From assembly GCA_036839715.1 (NCBI GenBank), contig DAITDU010000030.1, positions 1-21,624 of the forward strand: 21,624 nt of DNA, read 5' to 3'. The stretch is from Thermocaproicibacter sp002410755 (GTDB lineage Bacteria > Bacillota > Clostridia > Oscillospirales > Acutalibacteraceae). The notes below the pieces were generated by a model. That model saw nothing but the letters and a program-made list of their open reading frames with translations, was not told where the DNA came from and ran no database searches. The translations under genes and the position numbers were made by a program. Below are positions 6,223 through 14,423 of the stretch, in pieces. Within the stretch, counting starts at the first letter, position 1. Each line of letters starts with the position of its first letter.

Positions 6223-7677
6223 ATGCTTTTAAAGGATTTACTAGACGGGATTCCGCATACCTGCGAGGGGCCGGAAGAAGTCGATATCAGGGATATTGTC
6301 TATGATTCACGTAAGGTAAAGCCCGGAAGCCTTTTTATTTGCCTTCACGGTTCCGAAGTTGACAGCCATAAATTTGCCGGGCAGGCAGCGGCAGCGGGGG
6401 CAGCAGCAATTATAGCGCAGGAGCCGGCAGAACATGGCGGCGCATCATTTGTTATGGTGACGGATACGCGAGAAGCCATGGCACAGATCTCTGCCACCTG
6501 GTTTGGCCACCCGGCAGAGCGCATGACTGTAATTGGCATCACCGGGACGAAAGGGAAAACGACGACAACTTATATGATCCGTTCCATCCTTGAGGCGGGC
6601 GGAATTAAAACCGGTGTAATCGGCACCAATGGTGCGATTTGCGGCAGAAGGCTGGTCCCAACCGACAACACAACACCGGACTCCTATGATGTGCAGAAAT
6701 ATCTCCGCGTCATGGCGGATGACGGCTGCAAGGCCGCTGTGTTGGAGGCTTCCTCCATCGGCCTTAGGGATCACCGGGTAGATGGATTTACCTTTAACTA
6801 TGGCGTGTTTACCAATTTCTCGCCGGACCATATCGGCGGCAAGGAACACAAGAATGTAGCGGAATATATGGAATGCAAAAGCATGCTGTTCCGCCGTTGC
6901 AGGACTGGAATCTTTAATATTGACGATAAAAACTGGGAGGGGATTGCTGCGGGCCATACCTGCGCGGTAGAGACTTATGGCTTTTCACCGGAGGCACAGC
7001 TTCGCGCTTCCGGCGGGGAACTGATATCACGTCCCGGCTATCTCGGTGCCCACTTTAACCTTTCCGGCCGTGCAGACTATGGTGTGGATGTTTGCATCCC
7101 CGGGCGTTTCAGCGTTTACAATGCGCTGGCTGCCATTGCCGTCTGCCTGCATTTTGGGGTTGGCAAGGAGGCTGTCCGCATAGGGCTTAATACTGTTAAG
7201 GTCAAGGGCCGGGTGGAACCGGTCAACGTTCCCGGGAATTACACATTACTGATTGACTATGCGCACAATGCTCTTGCTATGGAAAATATCCTGACTACCC
7301 TGCGCGAGTATCGTCCGCACCGTTTAATCTGCATGTTTGGCGCGGGAGGGAACCGTGATCGCGCCCGCCGTTTTGAGATGGGAGAGGTCAGCGGAAGGCT
7401 TGCAGACCTTACGGTTGTAACGGAAGACAATTCCCGCTTTGAAAATGTCATGGATATTATTGCGGATATCGAAGTCGGCCTGAAAAAGACGACTGGAAGC
7501 TATGTGGTGATTCCAAACCGGAAGAAGGCCATTCAATACTGCATGGAACATGCGCAGGATGGCGATATTATTGTTCTGGCGGGGAAAGGCCATGAGGATT
7601 ATCAGGAAACCCGGGGTGTTAAGCATCATTTCGACGAGCGTGAGGTCGTTGCAGATATTCTTGCGGGAAAAGTCTGA
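6223..7677 (+). CDS. murE: MurE-like Mur ligase (UDP-N-acetylmuramyl-tripeptide synthetase family)
   Basis: A 484-aa ATP-dependent Mur ligase, which in the MurE family adds the third amino acid to UDP-MurNAc-L-Ala-D-Glu in the cytoplasm. Visible are the N-terminal DSRKVKPGSLF substrate-binding domain, the P-loop GTKGKTTT (108-115), the ECKSMLF segment with K219 at the carbamylated-lysine position, LLIDYAHN (342-349), and the C-terminal AGKGHEDYQ. Several signature stretches differ from standard MurE: SSIGL replaces SSHAL, DHIGGKEHKN replaces DHLDYHGT, and DNSR (402-405) stands where DAP-adding enzymes have DNPR. It may therefore belong to a MurE paralogue group, and its amino-acid specificity is unclear. 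The SD-like AGGGGGAAAG lies about 7 nt before the ATG. murF follows after 33 nt, which supports a peptidoglycan precursor role. Confidence 0.85.
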   Translation: MLLKDLLDGIPHTCEGPEEVDIRDIVYDSRKVKPGSLFICLHGSEVDSHKFAGQAAAAGAAAIIAQEPAEHGGASFVMVTDTREAMAQISATWFGHPAERMTVIGITGTKGKTTTTYMIRSILEAGGIKTGVIGTNGAICGRRLVPTDNTTPDSYDVQKYLRVMADDGCKAAVLEASSIGLRDHRVDGFTFNYGVFTNFSPDHIGGKEHKNVAEYMECKSMLFRRCRTGIFNIDDKNWEGIAAGHTCAVETYGFSPEAQLRASGGELISRPGYLGAHFNLSGRADYGVDVCIPGRFSVYNALAAIAVCLHFGVGKEAVRIGLNTVKVKGRVEPVNVPGNYTLLIDYAHNALAMENILTTLREYRPHRLICMFGAGGNRDRARRFEMGEVSGRLADLTVVTEDNSRFENVMDIIADIEVGLKKTTGSYVVIPNRKKAIQYCMEHAQDGDIIVLAGKGHEDYQETRGVKHHFDEREVVADILAGKV

Positions 7678-7710
7678 AGCGGCCGGCGGCAGATAAAAAG
7701 GCGGATTGCA

Positions 7711-9087
7711 ATGATGAAAATAACAGTCAAAGATTTTGCGGAAACCTGCGGAGGGAAAGTCATCAGAGGCGCTAAAGAGACAGAAATATTGTCCATTGCC
7801 ATAGACAGCAGGCAGGTAGGGCCAGGCGCCCTGTTTGTGCCGATTGTCGGCGAAAGGACCGACGCCCACCGCTATATTGGAAAAGCATTTTCTGCCGGTG
7901 CAGCGGCAGCCCTGACGCAGGAGCCGGAAAAGGCTGCCGGAGGTGCCGGTGCCCTGATTGCCGTTCAGGATACACGCGAAGCGCTCCGGAAAGCTGCTGC
8001 TGTTTGGCGCCGCCGATTCCGCGGGCCAGTCGTTGGCATTACAGGGAGTGTCGGAAAAACAACGACAAAAGAAATGACAGCACTTGCCGTATCTTCAGGG
8101 ATGCGTGTTGTAAAGACCGAGGGCAACCAGAACAGCCAGATTGGCCTGCCGCTTACAATGTTCCGCCTTTCGCCGGAATATGATGCGGCCGTTATTGAAA
8201 TGGGCATGAGTGAATTTGGAGAAATGTCCCGTATTGCGGCTGTCGCTGCTCCTGATTATGCGGTGATGACCAATATTGGACTGTCACATATCGGAAATCT
8301 TGGCTCCCGGGAAAACATCAGGGCAGAAAAGCTGCATATTACCGACTGTTTTCATGAAGGCTCCGTGTTGTTCCTGAATGGTGATGATCCCATGCTGATG
8401 CCTCTTCACGGAAAAATGCCGTTCCGCACGGTCTGCTACGGTACGCGTTCCGGATGCGATTTTCGGGCGGAAAATATCCGGCTTGGGGAAAAGTCCTGTA
8501 AATTCCAAGCCAAAGCGCCAGACGGAAAGTCGGCGCAGGTTACCCTTCCTGTTCCAGGCATCCACAGCGTTTTGGATGCGCTTGCGGGGCTTGCCGTCTC
8601 TTTTGTGTTGGGTGTCCCACTGGAGAAAGCCGCCATTGCCCTGAGCGGCTACCGCACGCCTTCTATGCGGATGCAAATCCGAAAGACGGGCGCCGGCATT
8701 ACGGTGATTGACGATTCTTATAATTCCAGTCCAGATGCAGCGAAAAGCAGCATTGATGTACTGTGCGGCTTCCGTTCCGGCAGGCGGATTGCTGTCCTTG
8801 CAGATATGCTGGAACTCGGTAAGTATTCGCGGCAGGGACATTTTGAGGTTGGCGCTTTCGCCGCAAAGGCTGGTGTAAATGCACTTGTTACGGTTGGCAC
8901 GGAAGCAAAGGCAATCGCAGACGGAGCGCATTCCGTCAATCCGGATATGGAATGCCATGTCTGTGAAAACAATGCCGAAGCTATTTTAGCTTTAAAGAAA
9001 ATACTTTTGCCCGGTGACACCGTCCTGATTAAAGGCTCCCACAGCACGAATGTCAGTGAGATTGTGTCAGAACTTCTTACAGTCTGA
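7711..9087 (+). CDS. murF: UDP-N-acetylmuramoyl-tripeptide--D-alanyl-D-alanine ligase
   Basis: MurF joins D-Ala-D-Ala to the UDP-MurNAc tripeptide, completing the cytoplasmic pentapeptide precursor. The 458-aa protein has the N-terminal Mur ligase domain (IDSRQVGPGALFVP, 31-44), the P-loop TGSVGKTTTK (111-120), the MurF-typical EGNQNSQIGLPLT (137-149), AVIEMGMSEFGEM, TNIGLSHIGNLGS, and the C-terminal DDSYNSSPDAAKSS and LADMLELG motifs. The length is normal and no key motif is missing. The SD AAAAGG (7696-7701) is 9 nt before ATG 7711; ATG 7714 is an alternative. It is co-transcribed with the murE-like gene. Its stop codon lies only 10 nt from the stop of the convergent DUF1836 gene and I see no terminator between them. 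Confidence 0.95.
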   Translation: MMKITVKDFAETCGGKVIRGAKETEILSIAIDSRQVGPGALFVPIVGERTDAHRYIGKAFSAGAAAALTQEPEKAAGGAGALIAVQDTREALRKAAAVWRRRFRGPVVGITGSVGKTTTKEMTALAVSSGMRVVKTEGNQNSQIGLPLTMFRLSPEYDAAVIEMGMSEFGEMSRIAAVAAPDYAVMTNIGLSHIGNLGSRENIRAEKLHITDCFHEGSVLFLNGDDPMLMPLHGKMPFRTVCYGTRSGCDFRAENIRLGEKSCKFQAKAPDGKSAQVTLPVPGIHSVLDALAGLAVSFVLGVPLEKAAIALSGYRTPSMRMQIRKTGAGITVIDDSYNSSPDAAKSSIDVLCGFRSGRRIAVLADMLELGKYSRQGHFEVGAFAAKAGVNALVTVGTEAKAIADGAHSVNPDMECHVCENNAEAILALKKILLPGDTVLIKGSHSTNVSEIVSELLTV

Positions 9088-9097
9088 AATCCGGCAG

Positions 9098-9682
9098 TTA
9101 TTTTTTCCTTGACTTTTCCTTTCCTTCTTCATATTTTTCCTCAGCCCGCTTTTTCTCTGCTGCGGAAATTTCACTCAGAATCCGTTCCGAAGCAGTGCGA
9201 CGCGCATTTGCTTCAACAGAAAGTTCAATCGCAAGACGCATCAGACCGGGTTCGTCTTCCGGGGCTGCTTTCTTCACTCGATCACAAACTTCGCGCATTG
9301 CTTCTTCCTGCACTTCGCAAAACCGGTTGTACATCTCACTGTTGGAAGCGTTCTTCAGCAGGGCCTTTGTCAGGAAAGCAATGTCCTGAATGGAAAGGAC
9401 CTGTTTCAAGAGACAAATAACGGTCAGGATTGCCAAGTGTTCACGGGAATATTTTTTTTGGGACGGCCGGGGAAGCACACCATCCTTTACGTAATTGTTA
9501 ACCATGCTGGATGTCAGGAGGCAAGTGCTTTCGTCGCGCTCGTAAAGGTGGAGCTGTTTGTCCATATAAGTCAGAACCTGATCCATGTAGAGATAGATTT
9601 CCGGCAGGCGGTCCCACTCCACGGCTTTGGAACCCTCGATTTCCTTGACCCATTTTATAATGTTGTCAGTAGCTTCGCTCAT
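9098..9682 (-). CDS. DUF1836 domain protein (putative DNA-binding helical protein)
   Basis: A 194-aa, all-helical protein matching the DUF1836 pattern common in Firmicutes: YMDQVLTYMDKQL, then LLTSSMVNNYVKDGVLPRP, which looks like the recognition helix and wing of a MerR-type winged helix, then KKYSREHLAILTVICLLKQVLSIQDI. The last 45 residues are Lys/Glu-rich and probably coiled. No enzyme motif is present. Its ATG overlaps the stop of the AraC gene by 4 nt, so translation of the two is coupled. The pairing suggests that both regulate the same process, but the family has no established function. The MerR-like reading is inference. Confidence 0.8.
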   Translation of the reverse strand: MSEATDNIIKWVKEIEGSKAVEWDRLPEIYLYMDQVLTYMDKQLHLYERDESTCLLTSSMVNNYVKDGVLPRPSQKKYSREHLAILTVICLLKQVLSIQDIAFLTKALLKNASNSEMYNRFCEVQEEAMREVCDRVKKAAPEDEPGLMRLAIELSVEANARRTASERILSEISAAEKKRAEEKYEEGKEKSRKK

Positions 9683-10533
9683 TTTGGTTTCTCCTCTTTG
9701 CCGCGGGTCAAACTCGCAGCAAGATAGTGGCTTGGCGGCATGCCCATATATTTTTTGAAGACACGTGAAAAATAAAGCTGGTCTGGAAACCCGGCGGAGA
9801 AGGCTGCTTCGCCGACAGTCAGCCGTCCGCTTTCCAGTAACGCAGCCGCTTTGCTGACACGGTAGCGGACAAGATATTCATTGGGCGGCATAGAAACATG
9901 CCGGATAAAAAGTCGGTAAAGATGGCTCCGGCTAATCCCAACACTTGCGGCAATATCACTTACACCAATGTCCATGGAATAGTGATAGTCAATAAACCGA
10001 ATTGCCTTTTGGACGTATTCATAACCATTCCCAAGAGGTGCTGCATGCTTCCCAAAATGGTCCATCAGCTCGGCGAGAAATTCAAGCAGCCCGGCTTCCA
10101 TACGCACATTGTCTGCCGGCGTAGAGACAGGACGGTTGCAAAGGTCGATCAGAATATTTTCCGGTCCCTTGTCGCTCATATGGAATACCGGCTCACCGTC
10201 AAGCAGGCCGGTCAAATCCATCAGGCGCTTTGCGTCAGTTCCGTTGAATCCAACCCAACAGTATTCCCAGGGATCTTTGTGGTCTGCTGCATAGGAAACA
10301 ATCCGATCCGGTACAACAACAAAACCGTCGCCCGCTGACAGAGGGTACTGCTTGCCTTTGCATGAGAAAGCACCGTGGCCGGAAACAACACAGTGAATGA
10401 GGTAATGGTCACGCACAGCAGGGCCCCACGAATGGCAGGGAGCGCATTTCTGCACACCGCAACTGTACACGGCAAGCCCGAGGCTGTTATGAAAGGAAAA
10501 GCGAAAAGATTTCCGGAACTCATCATTTGTCAC
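9679..10533 (-). CDS. AraC-family transcriptional regulator with cupin sensor domain
   Basis: A 284-aa regulator. Residues 1-150 form an AraC-type cupin sensor (HCVVSGHGAFSCKGKQYPLSAGDGF split over several strands, then DPWEYCWVGFNG). The last 100 residues hold two helix-turn-helix motifs: DIAASVGISRSHLYRLF and the signature VGEAAFSAGFPDQLYFSRVFKKYMG, ending in PPSHYL. The layout is that of sugar- or carbohydrate-sensing activators, though the ligand is unknown. The start is GTG 10533: the preceding in-frame codon is TGA, and AGAGGTGAGG lies just upstream. It is transcribed from its own promoter (10574-10602), divergent from the OadG-like gene, and overlaps DUF1836 downstream. No sugar transport or hydrolase gene lies beside it in the window. 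Confidence 0.9.
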   Translation of the reverse strand: MTNDEFRKSFRFSFHNSLGLAVYSCGVQKCAPCHSWGPAVRDHYLIHCVVSGHGAFSCKGKQYPLSAGDGFVVVPDRIVSYAADHKDPWEYCWVGFNGTDAKRLMDLTGLLDGEPVFHMSDKGPENILIDLCNRPVSTPADNVRMEAGLLEFLAELMDHFGKHAAPLGNGYEYVQKAIRFIDYHYSMDIGVSDIAASVGISRSHLYRLFIRHVSMPPNEYLVRYRVSKAAALLESGRLTVGEAAFSAGFPDQLYFSRVFKKYMGMPPSHYLAASLTRGKEEKPK

Positions 10534-10573
10534 TCAACCTCACCTCTCATTCATTCACCAACTTATGAATTCC

Positions 10574-10602
10574 ATTATAATTTATCATCCGGCCGGATGC
10601 AA
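10574..10602 (-). promoter_or_regulatory. Promoter of the AraC-DUF1836 unit
   Basis: On the minus strand, -35 TTGCAT (10602-10597), a 17-nt spacer and consensus -10 TATAAT (10579-10574). The spacer contains the self-complementary CCGGCCGG (10589-10596), a possible protein-binding dyad. It is divergent from the promoter at 10622-10650, and the two -35 boxes are 19 bp apart. Confidence 0.72.
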
Positions 10603-10621
10603 GGAAAGCGGTGCGCGTTCC

Positions 10622-10650
10622 TTGTATTTAGTGCCCCGGACGGCTATAAT
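10622..10650 (+). promoter_or_regulatory. Promoter of the OadG-like gene
   Basis: -35 TTGTAT (10622-10627), a 17-nt spacer and consensus -10 TATAAT (10645-10650), with a predicted start near 10657 and a short leader carrying the SD GGGAGGAG (10671-10678). Being back to back with the AraC promoter, it could be controlled by that regulator. Confidence 0.72.
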
Positions 10651-10684
10651 AATGCTGTAATCTCGGACAAGGGAGGAGTGCAAC

Positions 10685-10990
10685 ATGAATCAAATTGTGA
10701 TTGCATGTTTTGCGGCGGTTGTGGTTATTCTTCTAGTACTAATCCGGAAGATTGCAAACCTAAATGAAGAACTCCGTTCTGCCCGGAGCAAAGCAGCTTC
10801 TCAAGCTGACATGCCAACTTTAAAAGGGGATATCCCGGAAGAAGTGGTTGCGGCTATTTCTGCCGCCGTATGCTGTTTGTGCCCCGGCACTGAAATTAAG
10901 GTAATCCACCAACCCGCTGAAAGCTGCCGGCTTTCTACACTGCCGGATGAAGAAAAGCGGTCTGCCCCTTTTAGCACGGCTCAACCATGA
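10685..10990 (+). CDS. Small membrane protein, OadG-like (sodium-pump decarboxylase gamma-subunit family)
   Basis: A 101-aa protein with one N-terminal transmembrane helix (about residues 3-20), a charged linker, and the segment EEVVAAISAAVCC, which resembles the conserved C-terminal helix of OadG-type gamma subunits of Na+-pumping decarboxylases. Those subunits anchor the carboxyltransferase to the membrane beta subunit. None of the other subunits is nearby, so this may be an orphan or a relative with another role. The SD GGGAGGAG is 6 nt before the ATG, and the gene has its own promoter and terminator. The two cysteines in AVCCLC are unusual for the motif. The gene is certain; the family call is moderate. 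Confidence 0.7.
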   Translation: MNQIVIACFAAVVVILLVLIRKIANLNEELRSARSKAASQADMPTLKGDIPEEVVAAISAAVCCLCPGTEIKVIHQPAESCRLSTLPDEEKRSAPFSTAQP

Positions 10991-11016
10991 GTCCTTTTAA
11001 CTTGCTAGCGGATATC

Positions 11017-11065
11017 AAAGACAGACTGCTTTTTTAGTTAAAAGCAGCCTGTCTTTTTAATTTTT
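11017..11065 (+). terminator. Terminator after the OadG-like gene, possibly bidirectional
   Basis: AAAGACAG-A-CTGCTTTT (11017-11033) pairs with AAAAGCAG-C-CTGTCTTT (11040-11056), 16 base pairs with one mismatch and a 6-nt loop, followed by TTAATTTTT. It also lies just beyond the stop of the minus-strand phosphofructokinase gene and may end both transcripts. Confidence 0.85.
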
Positions 11066-11079
11066 GCCCGGGATGCACT

Positions 11080-12156
11080 TTAATCCCCAAAGCTTACACC
11101 GATGTCCCGCGCTGTCTGGATTACCTCGCTGTCAAGCGGAACGGTTTTCAGTTTGCCTGCCACCTCGCTGAGCGGGACTGGGACGATCCGGTTATTCCGC
11201 ATGGCAACCATATAGCCATACTTCTTTTCTTCGATGAGCCTTGCTGCGGCCACGCCGAACCGGGTGGAAAGAATACGGTCGTAAGGGCAGGGACTGCCAC
11301 CGCGCTGAATATGGCCGGGAACCGTGACACGGATCTCATGTCCGGTAATGTCACCAAGTTCCTGTGCCAGACGGTAGGAGACAGATGGATAGGTTTCTGC
11401 TGTCCGCTTTGTTTTCAGTTCTTTTTTGCTCATTTTGGATTCTGCTTCGGAGATGGCACCTTCTGCAACGGCAAGTATTGAGAAGCGCTTGCCCGCTTTG
11501 CTGCGCTGTTCAATCATTTTTGCAATGTTTTCCACTTTATAGGGAATTTCCGGGAGCAGGATTGCATCCGCACTTCCAGCAATGCCTGCGTAGAGCGTCA
11601 GCCATCCTACTTTATGGCCCATGACTTCCACAATAAAGATGCGCCCATGGGAAGTTGCTGTCGTATGGATGCAGTCCAGCACATTCGCAGCCACAGTCAC
11701 AGCGCTGTGAAAACCAAACGTGACGTCTGTTCCCCAGACGTCGTTGTCAATGGTTTTTGGCAGGGTTACAATGTTGAGCCCTTCCTCGGCGAGGAGGTTT
11801 GCGGTTTTGTGCGTTCCATTGCCGCCGAGAATGACGAGGCAATCGAGCCCCATCTTTTTGTAGTTATCTTTCATGCTCTGCACTTTGTCAACGTTATTAT
11901 CGTCAATGACGCGCATCAGCTTGAAAGGCTGCCTGCTGGTGCCAAGAATAGTGCCGCCGAGATTGATAATGCCTGAAAAATCGTGCGCTGTCATTTTGTG
12001 ATAGCTGCCCTCAATTAGTCCGCGGTATCCGTCTTCAATGCCGAAAATTTCCACGTCGCTGCCGAATGCACCAATTAGCGCTTTGCCCAGCCCGCGGATG
12101 GCAGCATTCAGGCCCTGACAGTCTCCGCCGCTGGTGAGTATTCCGATTTTTTGCAT
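11080..12156 (-). CDS. pfkA: 6-phosphofructokinase with mixed ATP/PPi-type motifs
   Basis: Phosphorylates fructose 6-phosphate to fructose 1,6-bisphosphate, the committed step of glycolysis. The 358-aa protein has the N-terminal SGGDCQGLNAAIRG, GGNG (111-114), PKTIDND (133-139, with catalytic D137), VEVMGHKVGW, VAEGA and GHIQRGGSPCPYDRILSTRFG. Glycine in GGNG is the ATP-type choice, whereas Lys in PKTIDND is the residue found in PPi-dependent and group III enzymes; E. coli has PGTIDND. Asn replaces the usual Asp/Glu of GGD/EG. The donor is therefore uncertain. The SD-like AAGGG is 9 nt before ATG. It follows ppk by 105 nt, with only a GC hairpin lacking a T tract between them, so it may be the last gene of the ppx-ppk unit or have its own weak promoter. 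Confidence 0.9.
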   Translation of the reverse strand: MQKIGILTSGGDCQGLNAAIRGLGKALIGAFGSDVEIFGIEDGYRGLIEGSYHKMTAHDFSGIINLGGTILGTSRQPFKLMRVIDDNNVDKVQSMKDNYKKMGLDCLVILGGNGTHKTANLLAEEGLNIVTLPKTIDNDVWGTDVTFGFHSAVTVAANVLDCIHTTATSHGRIFIVEVMGHKVGWLTLYAGIAGSADAILLPEIPYKVENIAKMIEQRSKAGKRFSILAVAEGAISEAESKMSKKELKTKRTAETYPSVSYRLAQELGDITGHEIRVTVPGHIQRGGSPCPYDRILSTRFGVAAARLIEEKKYGYMVAMRNNRIVPVPLSEVAGKLKTVPLDSEVIQTARDIGVSFGD

Positions 12157-12261
12157 ATTCCCACACCCTTTTCAGAAAAGTAACGGTATGATTTTCATTG
12201 AGGCAAGGCCGCCTTTTCGGCAGCCGGATTCCCTTCCTAATTTTGAAACTTTTTCTAACGT

Positions 12262-14394
12262 TTATTCGTCCATATGCGGACTGTGGAGTGGCCGCAGCGG
12301 TTTATCCCGGTCCTGTGCAGCAAGCTTTTTCACCGCCTCATGTGCAAGCAGGCTGAATTCCGTCTGGCAGTTGCGTGAGGCCTTTCCGCGCCGGTCAATG
12401 TGAACATAAGTTTTGTCACTCAGCATCCGCCGTGCATTGATGTTGTCGCTCAGCAGAAGGTTCAGAATCTTAAACGCACGCTGTTTTAAGTCGGAATCTT
12501 CCACAGGGAAGACAAGTTCAACCCGGCGGTCGAGGTTGCGCGGCATCCAGTCTGCACTTCCAAAATAGATTTTCGGATTTCCGGCATTCTCAAAGCGGTA
12601 GATGCGGCTGTGCTCGAGAAGCTGCCCTACAATACTGATGACCTCAATATTTTCACTGATTCCAGGAAGGCCGGGGATCAGGCAGCAGATACCGCGCACA
12701 ATCAAATGGATTTTTACGCCCGCCCGGCTTGCATCATAGAGCAGGGAAATGATTTCCTGGTCGACAAGGGAGTTGATTTTAACTGTAATACCGCTCGGAA
12801 GGCCCTTACGGGCATTTTCTGCCTCACTGCGGATCATATATTCAAAAAAATCGCGCATTCCGTGCGGTGCAACAACAAATTTGTTGTATTCCGGAGGGCG
12901 GCTGTAGCCGGTCAGCACGTTAAAGAGATTGCTGGCATCCATGCCATAGGGTTCCTTGCAGGTAAAAAGGCCAAGGTCGGTGTAAATTTTTGCAGTCGTG
13001 TCATTGTAATTTCCCGTGCCCATGTGCAGATAACGCCGGATGCCGTCTTCCTCACGGCGGACGACAAGCGAAATCTTGCAGTGGGTTTTCAGGCCTGCGA
13101 GGCCATAGATTACATGGCAGCCGGCACTTTCCAGCTTTTTTGCCCACAGGATGTTGTTTTCCTCATCAAAACGGGCTTTCAGTTCTACAAGGACAGTAAC
13201 CTGCTTGCCATTTTCCGCTGCACGCATCAGGGCTGCAACAATGGGGGAATGGCCGCTCACACGGTACAGCGTCTGCTTGATAGCAAGAACGTTTTCATCT
13301 TCTGCCGCTGCGCGGATAAAATCAACGACAATGTCGAAACTTTCATAAGGGTGGTGAACCATGCGGTCTTTTTTGCGGATAGCCTCGAAAATATCGCTGC
13401 ATCCCCAGAAATCCGCCGGCGGGAAGACCGGCATAATAGGCTTAAAGCACATGGATTCACAGCCGGAAAGATTGGCAAACTTTGCAAGGAATGTCAGGTC
13501 GAGCGGCCCGGTAAGCTCATAGATGCTTTCATCGTCTACATCCAGCATTTCGGTCAAGAAGCTTTTGGTAGCTGGGTCGCAAGTCTGGAGGATTTCCAGC
13601 CGAACGGGTACTCCGCGCTTTCGCTTTTTAATGGATTTTTGAATCTCGCTCATTAGATCGTCGGATTCTTCGTCAATATCAAGGTCACTGTCACGCGTAA
13701 TACGGAACGGGCAGACAGAAAAGATTTTCCTTTCCTCAAAGAGCTGCTCGATGAAGTGCATAATGACGTTTTCCAGCAGGACAAAGCGGCGTTCCCCGCC
13801 GCTGGCTGGAAGCTCCAGACAGCGGGAAAGGATAGCTGGGACCTGGACAACGGCAAAGCAGCCCTCCTCTTCTTCCTTGCCCTCCAACCGAACGGCAAGG
13901 TTGAGGCTTTTGTTAGCAAGGACCGGGAATGGGCGGCTGCGGTCTACAGCGAGCGGTGTCAGTACGGGGAACAGGACCTTGCTGAAGTATTTTGAGATAT
14001 AATCGGACTGCTCTCTATTCATCTGCTCTGGAGTCAGGAATGCAATGCCTGCTTTTTCCAGGGCAGGGACAATGGAGCGGTGCAGGCAAGAATACTGCTT
14101 TTCTGTGAACTGGTGAATCTTTTCCGAGAGCGCGGGATAAAGTTCAGCCGGAGTCATCCCGCTGGGATCCGGCGAAGTGACGTTGCCGCTTACCTGTTCC
14201 ATGACACCTGCAACGCGCACCATAAAAAATTCATCCAGGTTGCTTGCCGTAATAGAGAGAAAGCGGACACGCTCCATCACCGGATTTTCTTTTTCAAAAG
14301 CTTCCTCCAGCACGCGGGCATTAAAGTCCATCCAGCTCAGCTCACGGTTATAGTAGGGGATGGAATTCGTTTCCGGTACGTTTTTTTCGCACAT
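12262..14394 (-). CDS. ppk1: Polyphosphate kinase 1
   Basis: PPK1 reversibly polymerises the gamma-phosphate of ATP into polyphosphate. The 710-aa protein shows the full four-domain family layout: N-terminal NRELSWMDFNARVLEEA (16-32), SNLDEFFMVRVAG, LTPLAVD and FPVLANKSLN, the first PLD-like half with GLKTHCKI (H438, matching the autophosphorylated H435 of E. coli), then YLHMGTGNYN (H457, 19 residues later as in E. coli) and YTDLGLFT. The second half has VRGICCLIPGLPG and LEHSRIYRFEN, holding the other catalytic histidine. The length is normal. GGAGG lies 12 nt before ATG 14394, a slightly long spacing. The start lies 29 nt after the ppx-like stop, so the two are co-transcribed and polymer making and breaking are linked. 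Confidence 0.97.
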   Translation of the reverse strand: MCEKNVPETNSIPYYNRELSWMDFNARVLEEAFEKENPVMERVRFLSITASNLDEFFMVRVAGVMEQVSGNVTSPDPSGMTPAELYPALSEKIHQFTEKQYSCLHRSIVPALEKAGIAFLTPEQMNREQSDYISKYFSKVLFPVLTPLAVDRSRPFPVLANKSLNLAVRLEGKEEEEGCFAVVQVPAILSRCLELPASGGERRFVLLENVIMHFIEQLFEERKIFSVCPFRITRDSDLDIDEESDDLMSEIQKSIKKRKRGVPVRLEILQTCDPATKSFLTEMLDVDDESIYELTGPLDLTFLAKFANLSGCESMCFKPIMPVFPPADFWGCSDIFEAIRKKDRMVHHPYESFDIVVDFIRAAAEDENVLAIKQTLYRVSGHSPIVAALMRAAENGKQVTVLVELKARFDEENNILWAKKLESAGCHVIYGLAGLKTHCKISLVVRREEDGIRRYLHMGTGNYNDTTAKIYTDLGLFTCKEPYGMDASNLFNVLTGYSRPPEYNKFVVAPHGMRDFFEYMIRSEAENARKGLPSGITVKINSLVDQEIISLLYDASRAGVKIHLIVRGICCLIPGLPGISENIEVISIVGQLLEHSRIYRFENAGNPKIYFGSADWMPRNLDRRVELVFPVEDSDLKQRAFKILNLLLSDNINARRMLSDKTYVHIDRRGKASRNCQTEFSLLAHEAVKKLAAQDRDKPLRPLHSPHMDE

Positions 14395-14423
14395 GATCGT
14401 TATTGACCTCCATTCTCAAGGCG

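Noticed and set aside
8284..8958. 224-aa open frame on the minus strand
   Set aside because: Antisense to murF; no SD and no motif.
12195..12235. GC-rich hairpin between ppk and pfk as a terminator
   Set aside because: GGCTGCC/GGCGGCC can pair, but no T run follows on the minus strand.
12610..13656. 348-aa open frame on the plus strand
   Set aside because: It lies wholly antisense to ppk1, which has all its family motifs. The translation has no recognisable domain and no SD.
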